Part shown: piece after piece, positions 40,429 to 49,083 of the stretch | How positions within the stretch are numbered: the first letter of the stretch is position 1 | Layout: the number at the start of each line of letters is the position of its first letter | DNA from: Clostridiales bacterium Firm_16 | GTDB taxonomy: Bacteria > Bacillota > Clostridia > Saccharofermentanales > Saccharofermentanaceae | DNA: 64,000 nucleotides | NCBI GenBank assembly: GCA_001604185.1 | Contig: LVAV01000110.1 | Location: 124,001-188,000 of the forward strand | Direction of reading: 5' to 3' | Position numbers and translations under genes: made by a program | Notes under the pieces: generated by a model | What the model saw: the letters and a program-made list of their open reading frames with translations, nothing else | What the model was told of the DNA's origin: nothing | Databases searched by the model: none

Positions 40429-41757
40429 ATGGGATTATTCGATCACAATTCGAACAATAACGCATCGGGCACACCTCTGACACCGGACAAGGTGATCCGT
40501 GTTTCCGTGAAATACGAGGATGGTGTGACTTTAGAAGAGATGACCGGACCGGTCACATTGGTTTCTCGAGGTTTTGTGGTCGCCACAGTCCCGAATGGAT
40601 CCCGTTTCAAAACAGTAGAAGAAGTCCAGGAGGCAGTCACCAATCTGACGATCCGTGAGACGAAGACCTTCATTGAGAAGGAGAAAGACGCGCCATCCGC
40701 GCTTCCGGGTGCGCTTGGTAAATCCACGGCCATCATGATGAAGAGCAAAGAATTCAAGGAATACATCGCAGGTAAGGTCGAGGCAGAACTGGGACTTGCG
40801 GTAGACCGTAATGACTCCAGCATCCGTATTTCTGAGAATGACGCAACCAGAGAAGCGAGAAAGCAGATGGAAGCGCAGCGTGAGCAAGAGAAGATGAAGC
40901 AGATCGATGCTGCACTTGGAAATCAGGCCCAGTACCAGCAGGATTATATTCTCTATCAGGGAGTCGTGGCTCCCTGCAACCCGATTCCTTCCACTCCGGT
41001 AGCCAAGTTGATCGTTCCTTTCAAGAGCGGTACCGCGAAACTGGAACTGCGTAACCGTGCAAACCGGATTTCGACGCCCGTCGAGGTCGAGGGTGTGGTT
41101 GCCGTAGATGTTTCCCAGATCGATCCTTCTGTATATGCACCAAGGCTCGAGAATATAGCCGACAGTGTCGTAGCTTACATGAATCTGGTGTTCATGGAGT
41201 TCGAAGACGTGAGCATCGAGGACCTCCGAAACAAGATCGGTGAGATCTGCTCTAAGACTTACGAAGCTCTCCGCAAAGCCGGCCAGAGTGTATTGGGACT
41301 TCAGATCGGGAAACTGTATATCACAGGTGAAGAGAAGAAGAAGTACGATTACGCGGAAATGCAGAGAAAGAAAATGGAAGAAATGCGTGATCCGAACAAG
41401 TTGGCGGATGTTCTGCGCCAGCAGAAGCAGATCATGCGTGACCAGAAACTGGCACAGTGGAAAGCGGCAGGTTTGACTCCTCTTCAGGGTGCTCAACAGG
41501 ACGCGGACACCATGATCGCCAAGGGTGCGGATCCGAAGATGATGAGTGCCAAGAGCGTTCTCGCTGTACTGGGGATCGACGAGAATGGAAATGTAGTTGA
41601 ACCGGTAGCGCCAAGTGCACCGTCCGCTCCGAGTGCGCCGCAGGAAACTTCCACTCCGGCTCCCATGGCCGCACCGCGTCCGAAGTTCTGCCAGAACTGT
41701 GGCAAGCTGCTTCCGCCGGCAGGTGCCTTCTGTCAGGAATGCGGATCGCGGATCTGA
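40429..41757 (+). CDS. Hypothetical protein (weakly SPFH-like) with C-terminal zinc ribbon
   Basis: CQNCGKLLPPAGAFCQECGSRI; central charged helical region; Pro/Ser/Ala linker. Confidence 0.6.
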   Translation: MGLFDHNSNNNASGTPLTPDKVIRVSVKYEDGVTLEEMTGPVTLVSRGFVVATVPNGSRFKTVEEVQEAVTNLTIRETKTFIEKEKDAPSALPGALGKSTAIMMKSKEFKEYIAGKVEAELGLAVDRNDSSIRISENDATREARKQMEAQREQEKMKQIDAALGNQAQYQQDYILYQGVVAPCNPIPSTPVAKLIVPFKSGTAKLELRNRANRISTPVEVEGVVAVDVSQIDPSVYAPRLENIADSVVAYMNLVFMEFEDVSIEDLRNKIGEICSKTYEALRKAGQSVLGLQIGKLYITGEEKKKYDYAEMQRKKMEEMRDPNKLADVLRQQKQIMRDQKLAQWKAAGLTPLQGAQQDADTMIAKGADPKMMSAKSVLAVLGIDENGNVVEPVAPSAPSAPSAPQETSTPAPMAAPRPKFCQNCGKLLPPAGAFCQECGSRI

Positions 41758-41841
41758 CGCTATAGCAGGATTAGAAACACAACATGCCGGCCGACATGGG
41801 GAAATCTGGTCGGCAGGTGAGAAAACAAACGGGGTGAATGT

Positions 41842-43938
41842 ATGATACATGTAGAAGCAAGAAAGAAAACCGCTCTGACGGCACGTATGAGTAAATGCGC
41901 GATCCTTCTGATCTTGATGTTTGCCGTTGTTCTGCTTTTCCAGAACGTCACGATGGCAGCAACCGAAGAGGGAGATCAGCCTGCGGCCACAGTGGATGAA
42001 AGTATCCTTGGTGGCGGTATGGATGCAACAGAGGATACGGGTGCCCAACCGGAAAAATACCGCTGGAACTGGGCGGAACAGAACCTGACCTATATGACGA
42101 AACTTTCAGACGGAACCCTGATGGTGTTCTATCTGGAGAAGGAAGGCCAACCCTACCACGTTGTTTACCTGGACAGTTCTTTTCACGTAAAAAAGACTTA
42201 CACCATCAGCAGTGAACTTCCGCTGTTCGGAGGCTTCTATGCAGACGCGAACGGCTATTATGTATTAAGTGGAATCGATAACTCAAAGGAGTCCAATACG
42301 GCGGAAGTGTATCGCCTTACGAAGTACAATGCCAACTGGAAGAAACTCGGTTCCTGTGGAATCAATAATTGCGGAACAAGTATCCCGTTCGAGGCCGGAA
42401 GTACCCGTATGGCATCTAACGGCAATACGCTATACATCCGTACAACCCGCCTCCTGTACGCGGGTTCCGACGGAGTTCGTCACCAGATGAACTATTCCAT
42501 CGTGGTCGATTCCTATAACATGAAAGTGAAGTATCACGGTACGCTGGACTGGAACAGCCACTGCTTCAATAACTTCGTCATCTTTGACGGAAATCGTTCC
42601 GTTGCTGTGTCTCACGGCGATGCCTATCCGCGAACCGTTTCCATGACATACGGTACACTGGATACAAGCAAGGGTAGTAATCTTCATCTGACACAGAAAG
42701 ATCTGTATAAGATCTCCGGCAAAATCGGTGACAACTATACCGGTGTGACGGTAGATGGAATGGAGATGTCTGATTCATCCTATCTCATATTCTGCAGCTC
42801 CATCAACCAGAGTGCTTTCTCCACGTCTAAGACCAGAAATCCTATGATGATCGTAGTGAACCGTCAGACCATGGCGGTGACGACGAAATGGATCTCCCAG
42901 TATTCAGAAGGTACGGAGGGCGCGACGAATCTCTATCTGGTAAAGATCAGTAATTCGCAGTTCGCGACGATCTGGCAAAGAGACGATAAGGTCTGCTACA
43001 AGTTCGTGGACGGACAGGGCAACGTGACAGACGGTGTCTATATCCGCGACGGCCAGCTGTCTGACTGTCAACCGATCCTCGACGGCGACCGCATCGTATG
43101 GTATGTACCGGATGATACGATCCCGGCCGTGTACTCCATTTCCTTGAAGGACAAGTCCCTGACCTTCGCGCCGGGCGGCTACAGAAAAGCTTCTTTCGAA
43201 GACTTCGTTGAGCGTCTTTATACCGTAGCTCTGAACCGTGCTTCCGAGCCGGAGGGCAAGAAGTTCTGGGTAAATAAGGTTGTCAAGGACGGCGCTACGG
43301 GTGCTGACTGCGCACGTTTCTTCCTGCTGGATGCACCGGAGTTCATGAACCGTAAGCTCAGCAACGAAGATTTCGTAGAGACCCTTTATAAGACATTCTT
43401 TAACCGTGCCTCGGATGCGGCTGGTAAGAAGGGCTGGGTCGACGCTTTGAAGACCGGCAAAATGTCTCGCGCCGCGGTGGTGAATAATTTCATTAATTCT
43501 GCCGAATGGTGTGATGTATGCGCCTCTTACGGCGTAAAATCCGGTGCTCAGTTCTATAAGGCTACCAAGCCTTCAGAGAATGCCGTAAAATTCGCGGCCA
43601 GACTTTATACCTGCTGCCTCGGAAGAAATCCTGAGCTCAACGGATTGAAGTACTGGTCTCTGGCACTGACGAATCTGGAGAAGACCGGAGCCCAGGCGGC
43701 ACAGAACTTCTTCGAGTCGGAAGAATTCATCGGATTCAAGACATCGGACAAGGAATTTGTTACGAGACTCTATAAGACTTTCATGGGAAGAGCACCTGAG
43801 AAAGACGGTATGAACTACTGGCTCTCCGAGATGCAGAAAGGCAAACCACGCCACGCCGTAATGGCCTGGTTCGCATCCTCGCCTGAGTTCACAGATATCT
43901 GCAAGCAGTATGGTATCGATCGAGGTACAGTGAACTGA
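41842..43938 (+). CDS. Secreted/membrane-anchored protein with C-terminal DUF4214 repeats
   Basis: N-terminal TM; repeats FVERLYTVALNRASEPEGKKFW, FVETLYKTFFNRASDAAGKKGW, FAARLYTCCLGRNPELNGLKYW, FVTRLYKTFMGRAPEKDGMNYW. Confidence 0.85.
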   Translation: MIHVEARKKTALTARMSKCAILLILMFAVVLLFQNVTMAATEEGDQPAATVDESILGGGMDATEDTGAQPEKYRWNWAEQNLTYMTKLSDGTLMVFYLEKEGQPYHVVYLDSSFHVKKTYTISSELPLFGGFYADANGYYVLSGIDNSKESNTAEVYRLTKYNANWKKLGSCGINNCGTSIPFEAGSTRMASNGNTLYIRTTRLLYAGSDGVRHQMNYSIVVDSYNMKVKYHGTLDWNSHCFNNFVIFDGNRSVAVSHGDAYPRTVSMTYGTLDTSKGSNLHLTQKDLYKISGKIGDNYTGVTVDGMEMSDSSYLIFCSSINQSAFSTSKTRNPMMIVVNRQTMAVTTKWISQYSEGTEGATNLYLVKISNSQFATIWQRDDKVCYKFVDGQGNVTDGVYIRDGQLSDCQPILDGDRIVWYVPDDTIPAVYSISLKDKSLTFAPGGYRKASFEDFVERLYTVALNRASEPEGKKFWVNKVVKDGATGADCARFFLLDAPEFMNRKLSNEDFVETLYKTFFNRASDAAGKKGWVDALKTGKMSRAAVVNNFINSAEWCDVCASYGVKSGAQFYKATKPSENAVKFAARLYTCCLGRNPELNGLKYWSLALTNLEKTGAQAAQNFFESEEFIGFKTSDKEFVTRLYKTFMGRAPEKDGMNYWLSEMQKGKPRHAVMAWFASSPEFTDICKQYGIDRGTVN

Positions 43939-43961
43939 AAACAATTCGGAAAAAGGACACA

Positions 43962-44000
43962 AAGAATCCCTGTGATGTTACACCACAGGGATTTGTTTTT
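43962..44000. terminator. Bidirectional terminator
   Basis: AATCCCTGTG/CACAGGGATT stem between convergent genes. Confidence 0.8.
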
Positions 44001-44001
44001 C

Positions 44002-45942
44002 TTACATTCCCCAGGACGTACTTTCCTGGCAGATGAAGTAGTTGAAGCGTGGATCGTAGAGCATCGGGATGCCTTCCGAGAGAGTCTGGGAATAGCGGTT
44101 CTTCAGGATACGCAGTTCCATCTCGCGAGGTGTCTTTTCTTTCGCTTCTTCGAGGAAGAATTCTCGTTCATCTGCATGAGAGAAGCGAAGTGTCAGCAGT
44201 ACATCGGTGGAGGCTTCGATCTTCTTCAGGCTGGCCAGTTCTTCTTTATCCTCAACGCCTCTCTTCGTCGGATGACTCCAGGCGGAAGTACAAAGGATAG
44301 AGATCTCGAATTCTCTGGCGAGACGGCTGAGCGTGCAGGTATTGGCGTCAATAAATTTGTTGGCCGGAACGTGCTTCTCATTCTCTGAAGGGGCCAGTCC
44401 CTGGAGACTGTCGATGATGACGATGGGGGAAGTATTATTCGTCAAACTTCTGTGAAGTGCGAGTCTCTCACGGATGGTATCGATGGTGATACTTCCTGTC
44501 ATGTCATACATGAAGAGGTGATCGGCATAACTCTTGTATTCGTTAATGCTGGCACCCAGGGCCGAAAGTTCGTCGCGGCTGTAGGTTCTCCACTTACGTC
44601 CATCGCTTACACCCAGACCGGTCTTGGCATAAGAAAGTGGCAGGTTGTGGGCCTCGCAGTAAGCATAGGTCTCACGGCTGATGGACTTGCTGATCAGATC
44701 CTTCTTGGACTGCTCCATAGAGAAGAAGAGCACATCCTGTCCCTGCTTGGCCAGATTGTCTGCAATCTGCACGAGCAACGTGGTCTTACCGATGGAAGTG
44801 GCACCGCCGAAGATATAAAGACCGGGGAAAAGACCTCCATCCAGAGCATCGTCAAGTTCCGGAAAGCCTGTCTGCGGATGAGCCTTGCCAGCGCCTGCCT
44901 TGATCTCTTGCAGTAGGCTGGAGATCGCACCTCCGACGGAATTGCTGGCATACTCTTCACGGGTGATCTCGATCTGATCCGGGAGGGCGAAAGCCTGACG
45001 GATCGCAGATTCGATATTGGCACGAAGACCGGCCATATCTTCCACCATTCTGTGGTTGATATCGTTGTATCCGCCGGCGATCTCCGGATAGCTCAGGAAC
45101 GCGATCTTGCGGTTCTGAAGTTCAACGGAGAGTTCCTCATTCATATCGTTTGGCAGAACCAGGATCAACGGAACCTTCGGTACCTGCTTATCGATTGTCT
45201 TTACCAGAAGGGACAGAGAGAAGGAGGACTGGATCGCAATAGCCTGTCCGCCCAGCTGGATGATAGAAAGCGCATCGAAGATACCTCCGCATACGAAGAT
45301 CGGATAATCGGTCTCCTCAGCCAGGCACTTGCCGTTGAAGATCTTGGCTGCACCATGTTTTCTGAATTTCTGACGGTTCTTCGTGGCGTTCATTTCCACG
45401 TTGATATTTCTGGCTTCGAATGTGGTTTCTGAAGTCGGAAGGATGACTGCTTTCCAGGTCTTGCCGGTGATCTCATCCTCGAAGTTCTCGTCATAGCCGA
45501 GGCAGAAGCGTTCCACCATCTCTTCGTTGATTCCACGCTCGTTGAAGTAATTGGTCTGGGAAGCATTCTCATGACAGGTCATGATGTATTCCGACATCCG
45601 GCTGGAGGCTTCCTGTTCTTTCTTTTCTTCACTGCGGTTCTCATACTGAAGTTCGATCCCGTAGATTTCGCATGCTTCCAGGAAGATCTTGGAGAAATTA
45701 TCTTGAGAAGAGTACAGGCCGACTTTCTTGACGTCCGCCAGCAGCCCTAAGATATCTGATGTTTTCTTACAGGCAGGGCAATAGAATTCTTTGGCGGCGC
45801 TTCCGTAATAAAGTCCGGATTCGCCTTCCTGTTTTCCGTAGTTGCACGCCGGACAAACATAGGTCTTCTCAGAAGCCTTCTCGAGAAAAGTCGGCATCTG
45901 TGCCTTGATGTATTCCATTGCATCCTGATAATAAAGTTCCAT
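44002..45942 (-). CDS. Primase-helicase fusion: zinc-binding N-terminus, TOPRIM-like domain, DnaB/RecA-like helicase
   Basis: CPAC...CPAC; TOPRIM-like IFVCGGIFDALSI; Walker A FGGATSIGKTTLL; Walker B PIVIIDSLQGL. Confidence 0.85.
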   Translation of the reverse strand: MELYYQDAMEYIKAQMPTFLEKASEKTYVCPACNYGKQEGESGLYYGSAAKEFYCPACKKTSDILGLLADVKKVGLYSSQDNFSKIFLEACEIYGIELQYENRSEEKKEQEASSRMSEYIMTCHENASQTNYFNERGINEEMVERFCLGYDENFEDEITGKTWKAVILPTSETTFEARNINVEMNATKNRQKFRKHGAAKIFNGKCLAEETDYPIFVCGGIFDALSIIQLGGQAIAIQSSFSLSLLVKTIDKQVPKVPLILVLPNDMNEELSVELQNRKIAFLSYPEIAGGYNDINHRMVEDMAGLRANIESAIRQAFALPDQIEITREEYASNSVGGAISSLLQEIKAGAGKAHPQTGFPELDDALDGGLFPGLYIFGGATSIGKTTLLVQIADNLAKQGQDVLFFSMEQSKKDLISKSISRETYAYCEAHNLPLSYAKTGLGVSDGRKWRTYSRDELSALGASINEYKSYADHLFMYDMTGSITIDTIRERLALHRSLTNNTSPIVIIDSLQGLAPSENEKHVPANKFIDANTCTLSRLAREFEISILCTSAWSHPTKRGVEDKEELASLKKIEASTDVLLTLRFSHADEREFFLEEAKEKTPREMELRILKNRYSQTLSEGIPMLYDPRFNYFICQESTSWGM

Positions 45943-46069
45943 AGTACTCTCCCCCTATATATAAAACCCTATCTATACAATTATCATGCATAACAACTAC
46001 TGTTGTAAAGAAAAATGTATTAATCCGCTCTTTGATATTTCTATTTATATAAAACTGAAAATGAATATA

Positions 46070-46124
46070 TTGACAAATCTGTCAAATGAGAATATTATAA
46101 ACGTGTTTATATAAACGAGTTTAT
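46070..46124 (+). promoter_or_regulatory. Promoter TTGACA-17-TATTAT overlapped by two abutting palindromes ATAAAC-NN-GTTTAT
   Basis: -35 46070-46075, -10 46093-46098; palindromes 46097-46110 and 46111-46124. Confidence 0.7.
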
Positions 46125-46151
46125 AAAATAGAAAGTGACGGGTGATTGACT

Positions 46152-46658
46152 ATGATCCTTATCATCAATACAACGTGTAACAATGTTACAACGGCCGAGA
46201 TTAGAGGGCTTCTGGAGAATCGCGGTCTGGAGTATGAAATCGTGGAAGCAGGGAACATGAAGATCGGAAACTGTATCGGATGCAACTTCTGCTGGCTCAA
46301 AACACCGGGTATCTGCTCAGTTAAAGATGACCATGAGCAGATCCTTCGGAAGATTGTCCACGCGGATCAGATGTGGCTGATCTCGGATACGGCACTGGGG
46401 TTCATCGACCATAAGGGAAAGAATGTGATCGACCGGTTGATCCCCCTTTGTACCATGCATCTGAGATTCAAAGGTGATCAGATGCGTCACTACCCACGGT
46501 ACAAAAAGCAGTCGGATATCGGTCTGATCTATCTGGGAGATGGTGATCGGGAGTATCTCGAAAGATGGAACGGCCGGGTCAATCTGAATTTCGGCACGAA
46601 GTCACTGGGTGTGTTCCCGGCGACAGAAATAAAGGAGGCGGTAGCATGCATGCGCTGA
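46152..46658 (+). CDS. Flavodoxin-fold NAD(P)H-dependent FMN reductase-like protein
   Basis: MILIINTT..IGNCIGCNFCWLKTPGICSVKDD, DQMWLISDTALGF; typical iron-sulfur flavoprotein/NADPH FMN reductase layout. Confidence 0.8.
   Translation: MILIINTTCNNVTTAEIRGLLENRGLEYEIVEAGNMKIGNCIGCNFCWLKTPGICSVKDDHEQILRKIVHADQMWLISDTALGFIDHKGKNVIDRLIPLCTMHLRFKGDQMRHYPRYKKQSDIGLIYLGDGDREYLERWNGRVNLNFGTKSLGVFPATEIKEAVACMR
46176..46191. promoter_or_regulatory. Perfect palindrome TGTAACAATGTTACA (46176-46190), copy 1
   Basis: Read directly; identical to 57434-57448. Confidence 0.6.
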
Positions 46659-47329
46659 TCATTAACGGAAGTCCTCGGACGAAGAAACTGAGTAATACGG
46701 ATAAGATCCTGAATAAGTTCACTGCCGGTATGAAGGAAGCAGGAAGTACCTTCGAACTATACGAGGTGTCCGATCGAAAGTCATGGGAAACCATGCGACA
46801 GAGCTTTTGCCGGAATGAAAATATACTTATCGCGATTCCGCTGTTCGTGGAATGTATCCCGGGCTTGCTGATGGAATTTCTGGAGACTTTGGAGCCGGAA
46901 CTTGCGGCATGGCGGGAGAAAGAGACCGATCCCAAACCGAAGAAGCTGGCCTTCATATTGCAGAGCGGGTTTGCCGAAGGCGTGCAGCTTCGTTGCGGCG
47001 AGGCGTACCTGATGCGACTGGCGAAGTCCCTGGGATGCGAGTACTTCGGTACGCTTGTAAAGGGGAACAATTTTGGTATAAGATTAGTGGAAAGCGAAGA
47101 GCAGGATAAGGTTACCGTGCCGTATCAGGAGATGGGCCGGATCTATGCCGAGGAGGGGAATTTCGATTCCGAGGCGTGTAAGAAGTTTACGGGTCCAGAG
47201 GTTTTCCCGGCTCCGGTGCGAGTCCTGGTAGGACTGATATTCAAGACTGTGGCCAAGCGCGGATTTGTCCGGGCGGCCAAGGCCTGGGGCTGTACGAAGC
47301 CTTTGAATGACCGGCCGTATGCGAAGTGA
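46646..47329 (+). CDS. Flavodoxin-fold NAD(P)H-dependent oxidoreductase
   Basis: MHALIINGSPRTKKLSNTDKIL, LIAIPLFVECIPGLLMEFLE; overlaps upstream gene. Confidence 0.82.
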   Translation: MHALIINGSPRTKKLSNTDKILNKFTAGMKEAGSTFELYEVSDRKSWETMRQSFCRNENILIAIPLFVECIPGLLMEFLETLEPELAAWREKETDPKPKKLAFILQSGFAEGVQLRCGEAYLMRLAKSLGCEYFGTLVKGNNFGIRLVESEEQDKVTVPYQEMGRIYAEEGNFDSEACKKFTGPEVFPAPVRVLVGLIFKTVAKRGFVRAAKAWGCTKPLNDRPYAK

Positions 47330-47394
47330 CGCGCGGCGAATACAAGTGACGATTGCCCGAACAGGGCGCTGCAAAATAAGATTTAGGAGACGAG

Positions 47395-48033
47395 ATGGGC
47401 AGAAAGACGAAGATCACGAAAGAAATGATCCTGGAAGCCGCTTACGAACTGCTGGATGAAGCTGGTATCGGAGCGGTAGCCATCAAGTCCATCGCGCAGA
47501 AACTGGACTGTTCGACCCAGCCGATCTCCTGGCAGTTCGGGAGCATGACGGAGTTAAAGAAAGAACTCCTTAAATATGCGGGGGGAAGGCTTTATGCGGC
47601 GCTTCCCGGAAAGATGGAAGGACATAACGCTTTGAAGGCTTTTTTCATATCGGGTGTGTATTACATCACGAATGCATGCGATCATCCGAAGGTTTTCCGA
47701 TTCGTCAATGTGGATGACCCGATGGAGACCATCGGAGAGGAGTTTCGTGGAGAGGGAACGATATTCTCGGAGCAGTTTAATAAGTATGCGGTGGAGCAGC
47801 TCTGCGCGGCGTATCCGATCGATCCGGAGAAAATTGTGGAAACGGTGCGGAATGCGGTGATCTACACCCACGGACTTGCGGTCATGATGATCTGGGATCA
47901 CTTCCGTATGCCGAAGAAAAAGGCGTGCAGGATGACGTTCGACATGGGAGTTACGTTGTTGAAGGAAATCGGCATCGAGGACCTGGGTTTCAAGTTCGAG
48001 GATGCGTATAATGATATCTGCGGAATAAATTGA
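47395..48033 (+). CDS. TetR/AcrR-family transcriptional regulator
   Basis: KITKEMILEAAYELLDEAGIGAVAIKSIAQKLDCSTQPISWQFGSMTELKKELLKY HTH. Confidence 0.88.
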   Translation: MGRKTKITKEMILEAAYELLDEAGIGAVAIKSIAQKLDCSTQPISWQFGSMTELKKELLKYAGGRLYAALPGKMEGHNALKAFFISGVYYITNACDHPKVFRFVNVDDPMETIGEEFRGEGTIFSEQFNKYAVEQLCAAYPIDPEKIVETVRNAVIYTHGLAVMMIWDHFRMPKKKACRMTFDMGVTLLKEIGIEDLGFKFEDAYNDICGIN

Positions 48034-48129
48034 CGAACGCACCACGAATTGCGTGGCAGGCATGCGAGAGAAAAGTGTATTGGACCGGCCGGAAGGGGCA
48101 CGGGAAAAAGAAGGGAATAGAAAAAACAT

Positions 48130-48825
48130 ATGAAAACGATCACAGCGTTTGGCGATTCCGTCTTAAAGGGTGTCGTCTACGAGGATGAGCATTATAAAGT
48201 GGCGGATTCTTCCATTCAGAAGATATGTGAAGAGTCCTTTGGTATCACGATCGAGAACAAGGCGCGTTTCGGAAGCACCATTACGAAAGGCGAGTCGATC
48301 TTCGAGCGAAACCTGGACTTGATCCGGGAATCTTCGGGGCAGTACGTGGTGCTGGAATTCGGCGGCAATGACTGTGATTTCAACTGGAAAGAGATCTCGG
48401 AAGATCCGGATCGCGTGCACCTTCCTATGAGTACCATCGAGAATTTCACCGTTACCTATTCGGCGATCATCAGCGAGATCAAGAAACTGGGAAAGACCCC
48501 TGTTCTGCTTTCGCTGCCGCCGATCGATTCTGCACGGTATTTCAAGCATATTTCCAAAGGCCTCAACGGGGAAAACATCATGAAGTGGATGCGCAACGAC
48601 AAGCAGTACATCACCAACTGGCACGAGCGCTATAACATCGAGATCTTCAAGCTGGCCATCGCCAATGAGGTGCCGGTGATCGACATTACCTCGGTTTTCC
48701 TGGAGAAGAAAGATTACGCGAGATATCTTTGTGCAGATGGGATCCACCCCAACGTCAAGGGGCAGAAGCTCATCGCCGATGCCATCGCGGCACATGTGAG
48801 AAAGAAGAAGATCTCCTTCACGTAA
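48130..48825 (+). CDS. SGNH/GDSL hydrolase
   Basis: ITAFGDSVLKG, VLEFGGNDCDFNW, DGIHPNVKG. Confidence 0.88.
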   Translation: MKTITAFGDSVLKGVVYEDEHYKVADSSIQKICEESFGITIENKARFGSTITKGESIFERNLDLIRESSGQYVVLEFGGNDCDFNWKEISEDPDRVHLPMSTIENFTVTYSAIISEIKKLGKTPVLLSLPPIDSARYFKHISKGLNGENIMKWMRNDKQYITNWHERYNIEIFKLAIANEVPVIDITSVFLEKKDYARYLCADGIHPNVKGQKLIADAIAAHVRKKKISFT

Positions 48826-49017
48826 GTCAGTAAAGATAAAAGGAAGGGCTAATCCGAACTACACGGGAACGTGTGCATGCGGTGTGAGAAAATCGGATGT
48901 TTCCAAACTCCTGCGTGAAAAACAGGAAGCAGATAAAAAAGCGAGAGAGCAGAGAATTGCTGAACGAAGAAATATCCAGGAATGAGGATGAACGAGAATT
49001 ATATGTGGGCAAAGAAA

Positions 49018-49045
49018 AGACGCCCGGTTTTCACCGGACGCCTTC
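49018..49045 (-). terminator. Rho-independent terminator for the minus-strand lipoprotein gene
   Basis: Reverse strand GGCGTCCGGT-GAAA-ACCGGGCGTC then TTTTCTTT. Confidence 0.75.
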
Positions 49046-49083
49046 CTCTTTATTGAAATACAAACAATGCCTTGTAACTAACC

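Noticed and set aside
41781-41820. Hairpin GCCGAC/GTCGGC upstream of the DUF4214 gene as a riboswitch
   Set aside because: Single short stem-loop with no recognisable conserved riboswitch core.
44002-48033. Prophage or ICE suggested by the primase-helicase gene
   Set aside because: No integrase, terminase, relaxase, capsid or att-like repeats nearby; flanking genes are metabolic or regulatory.
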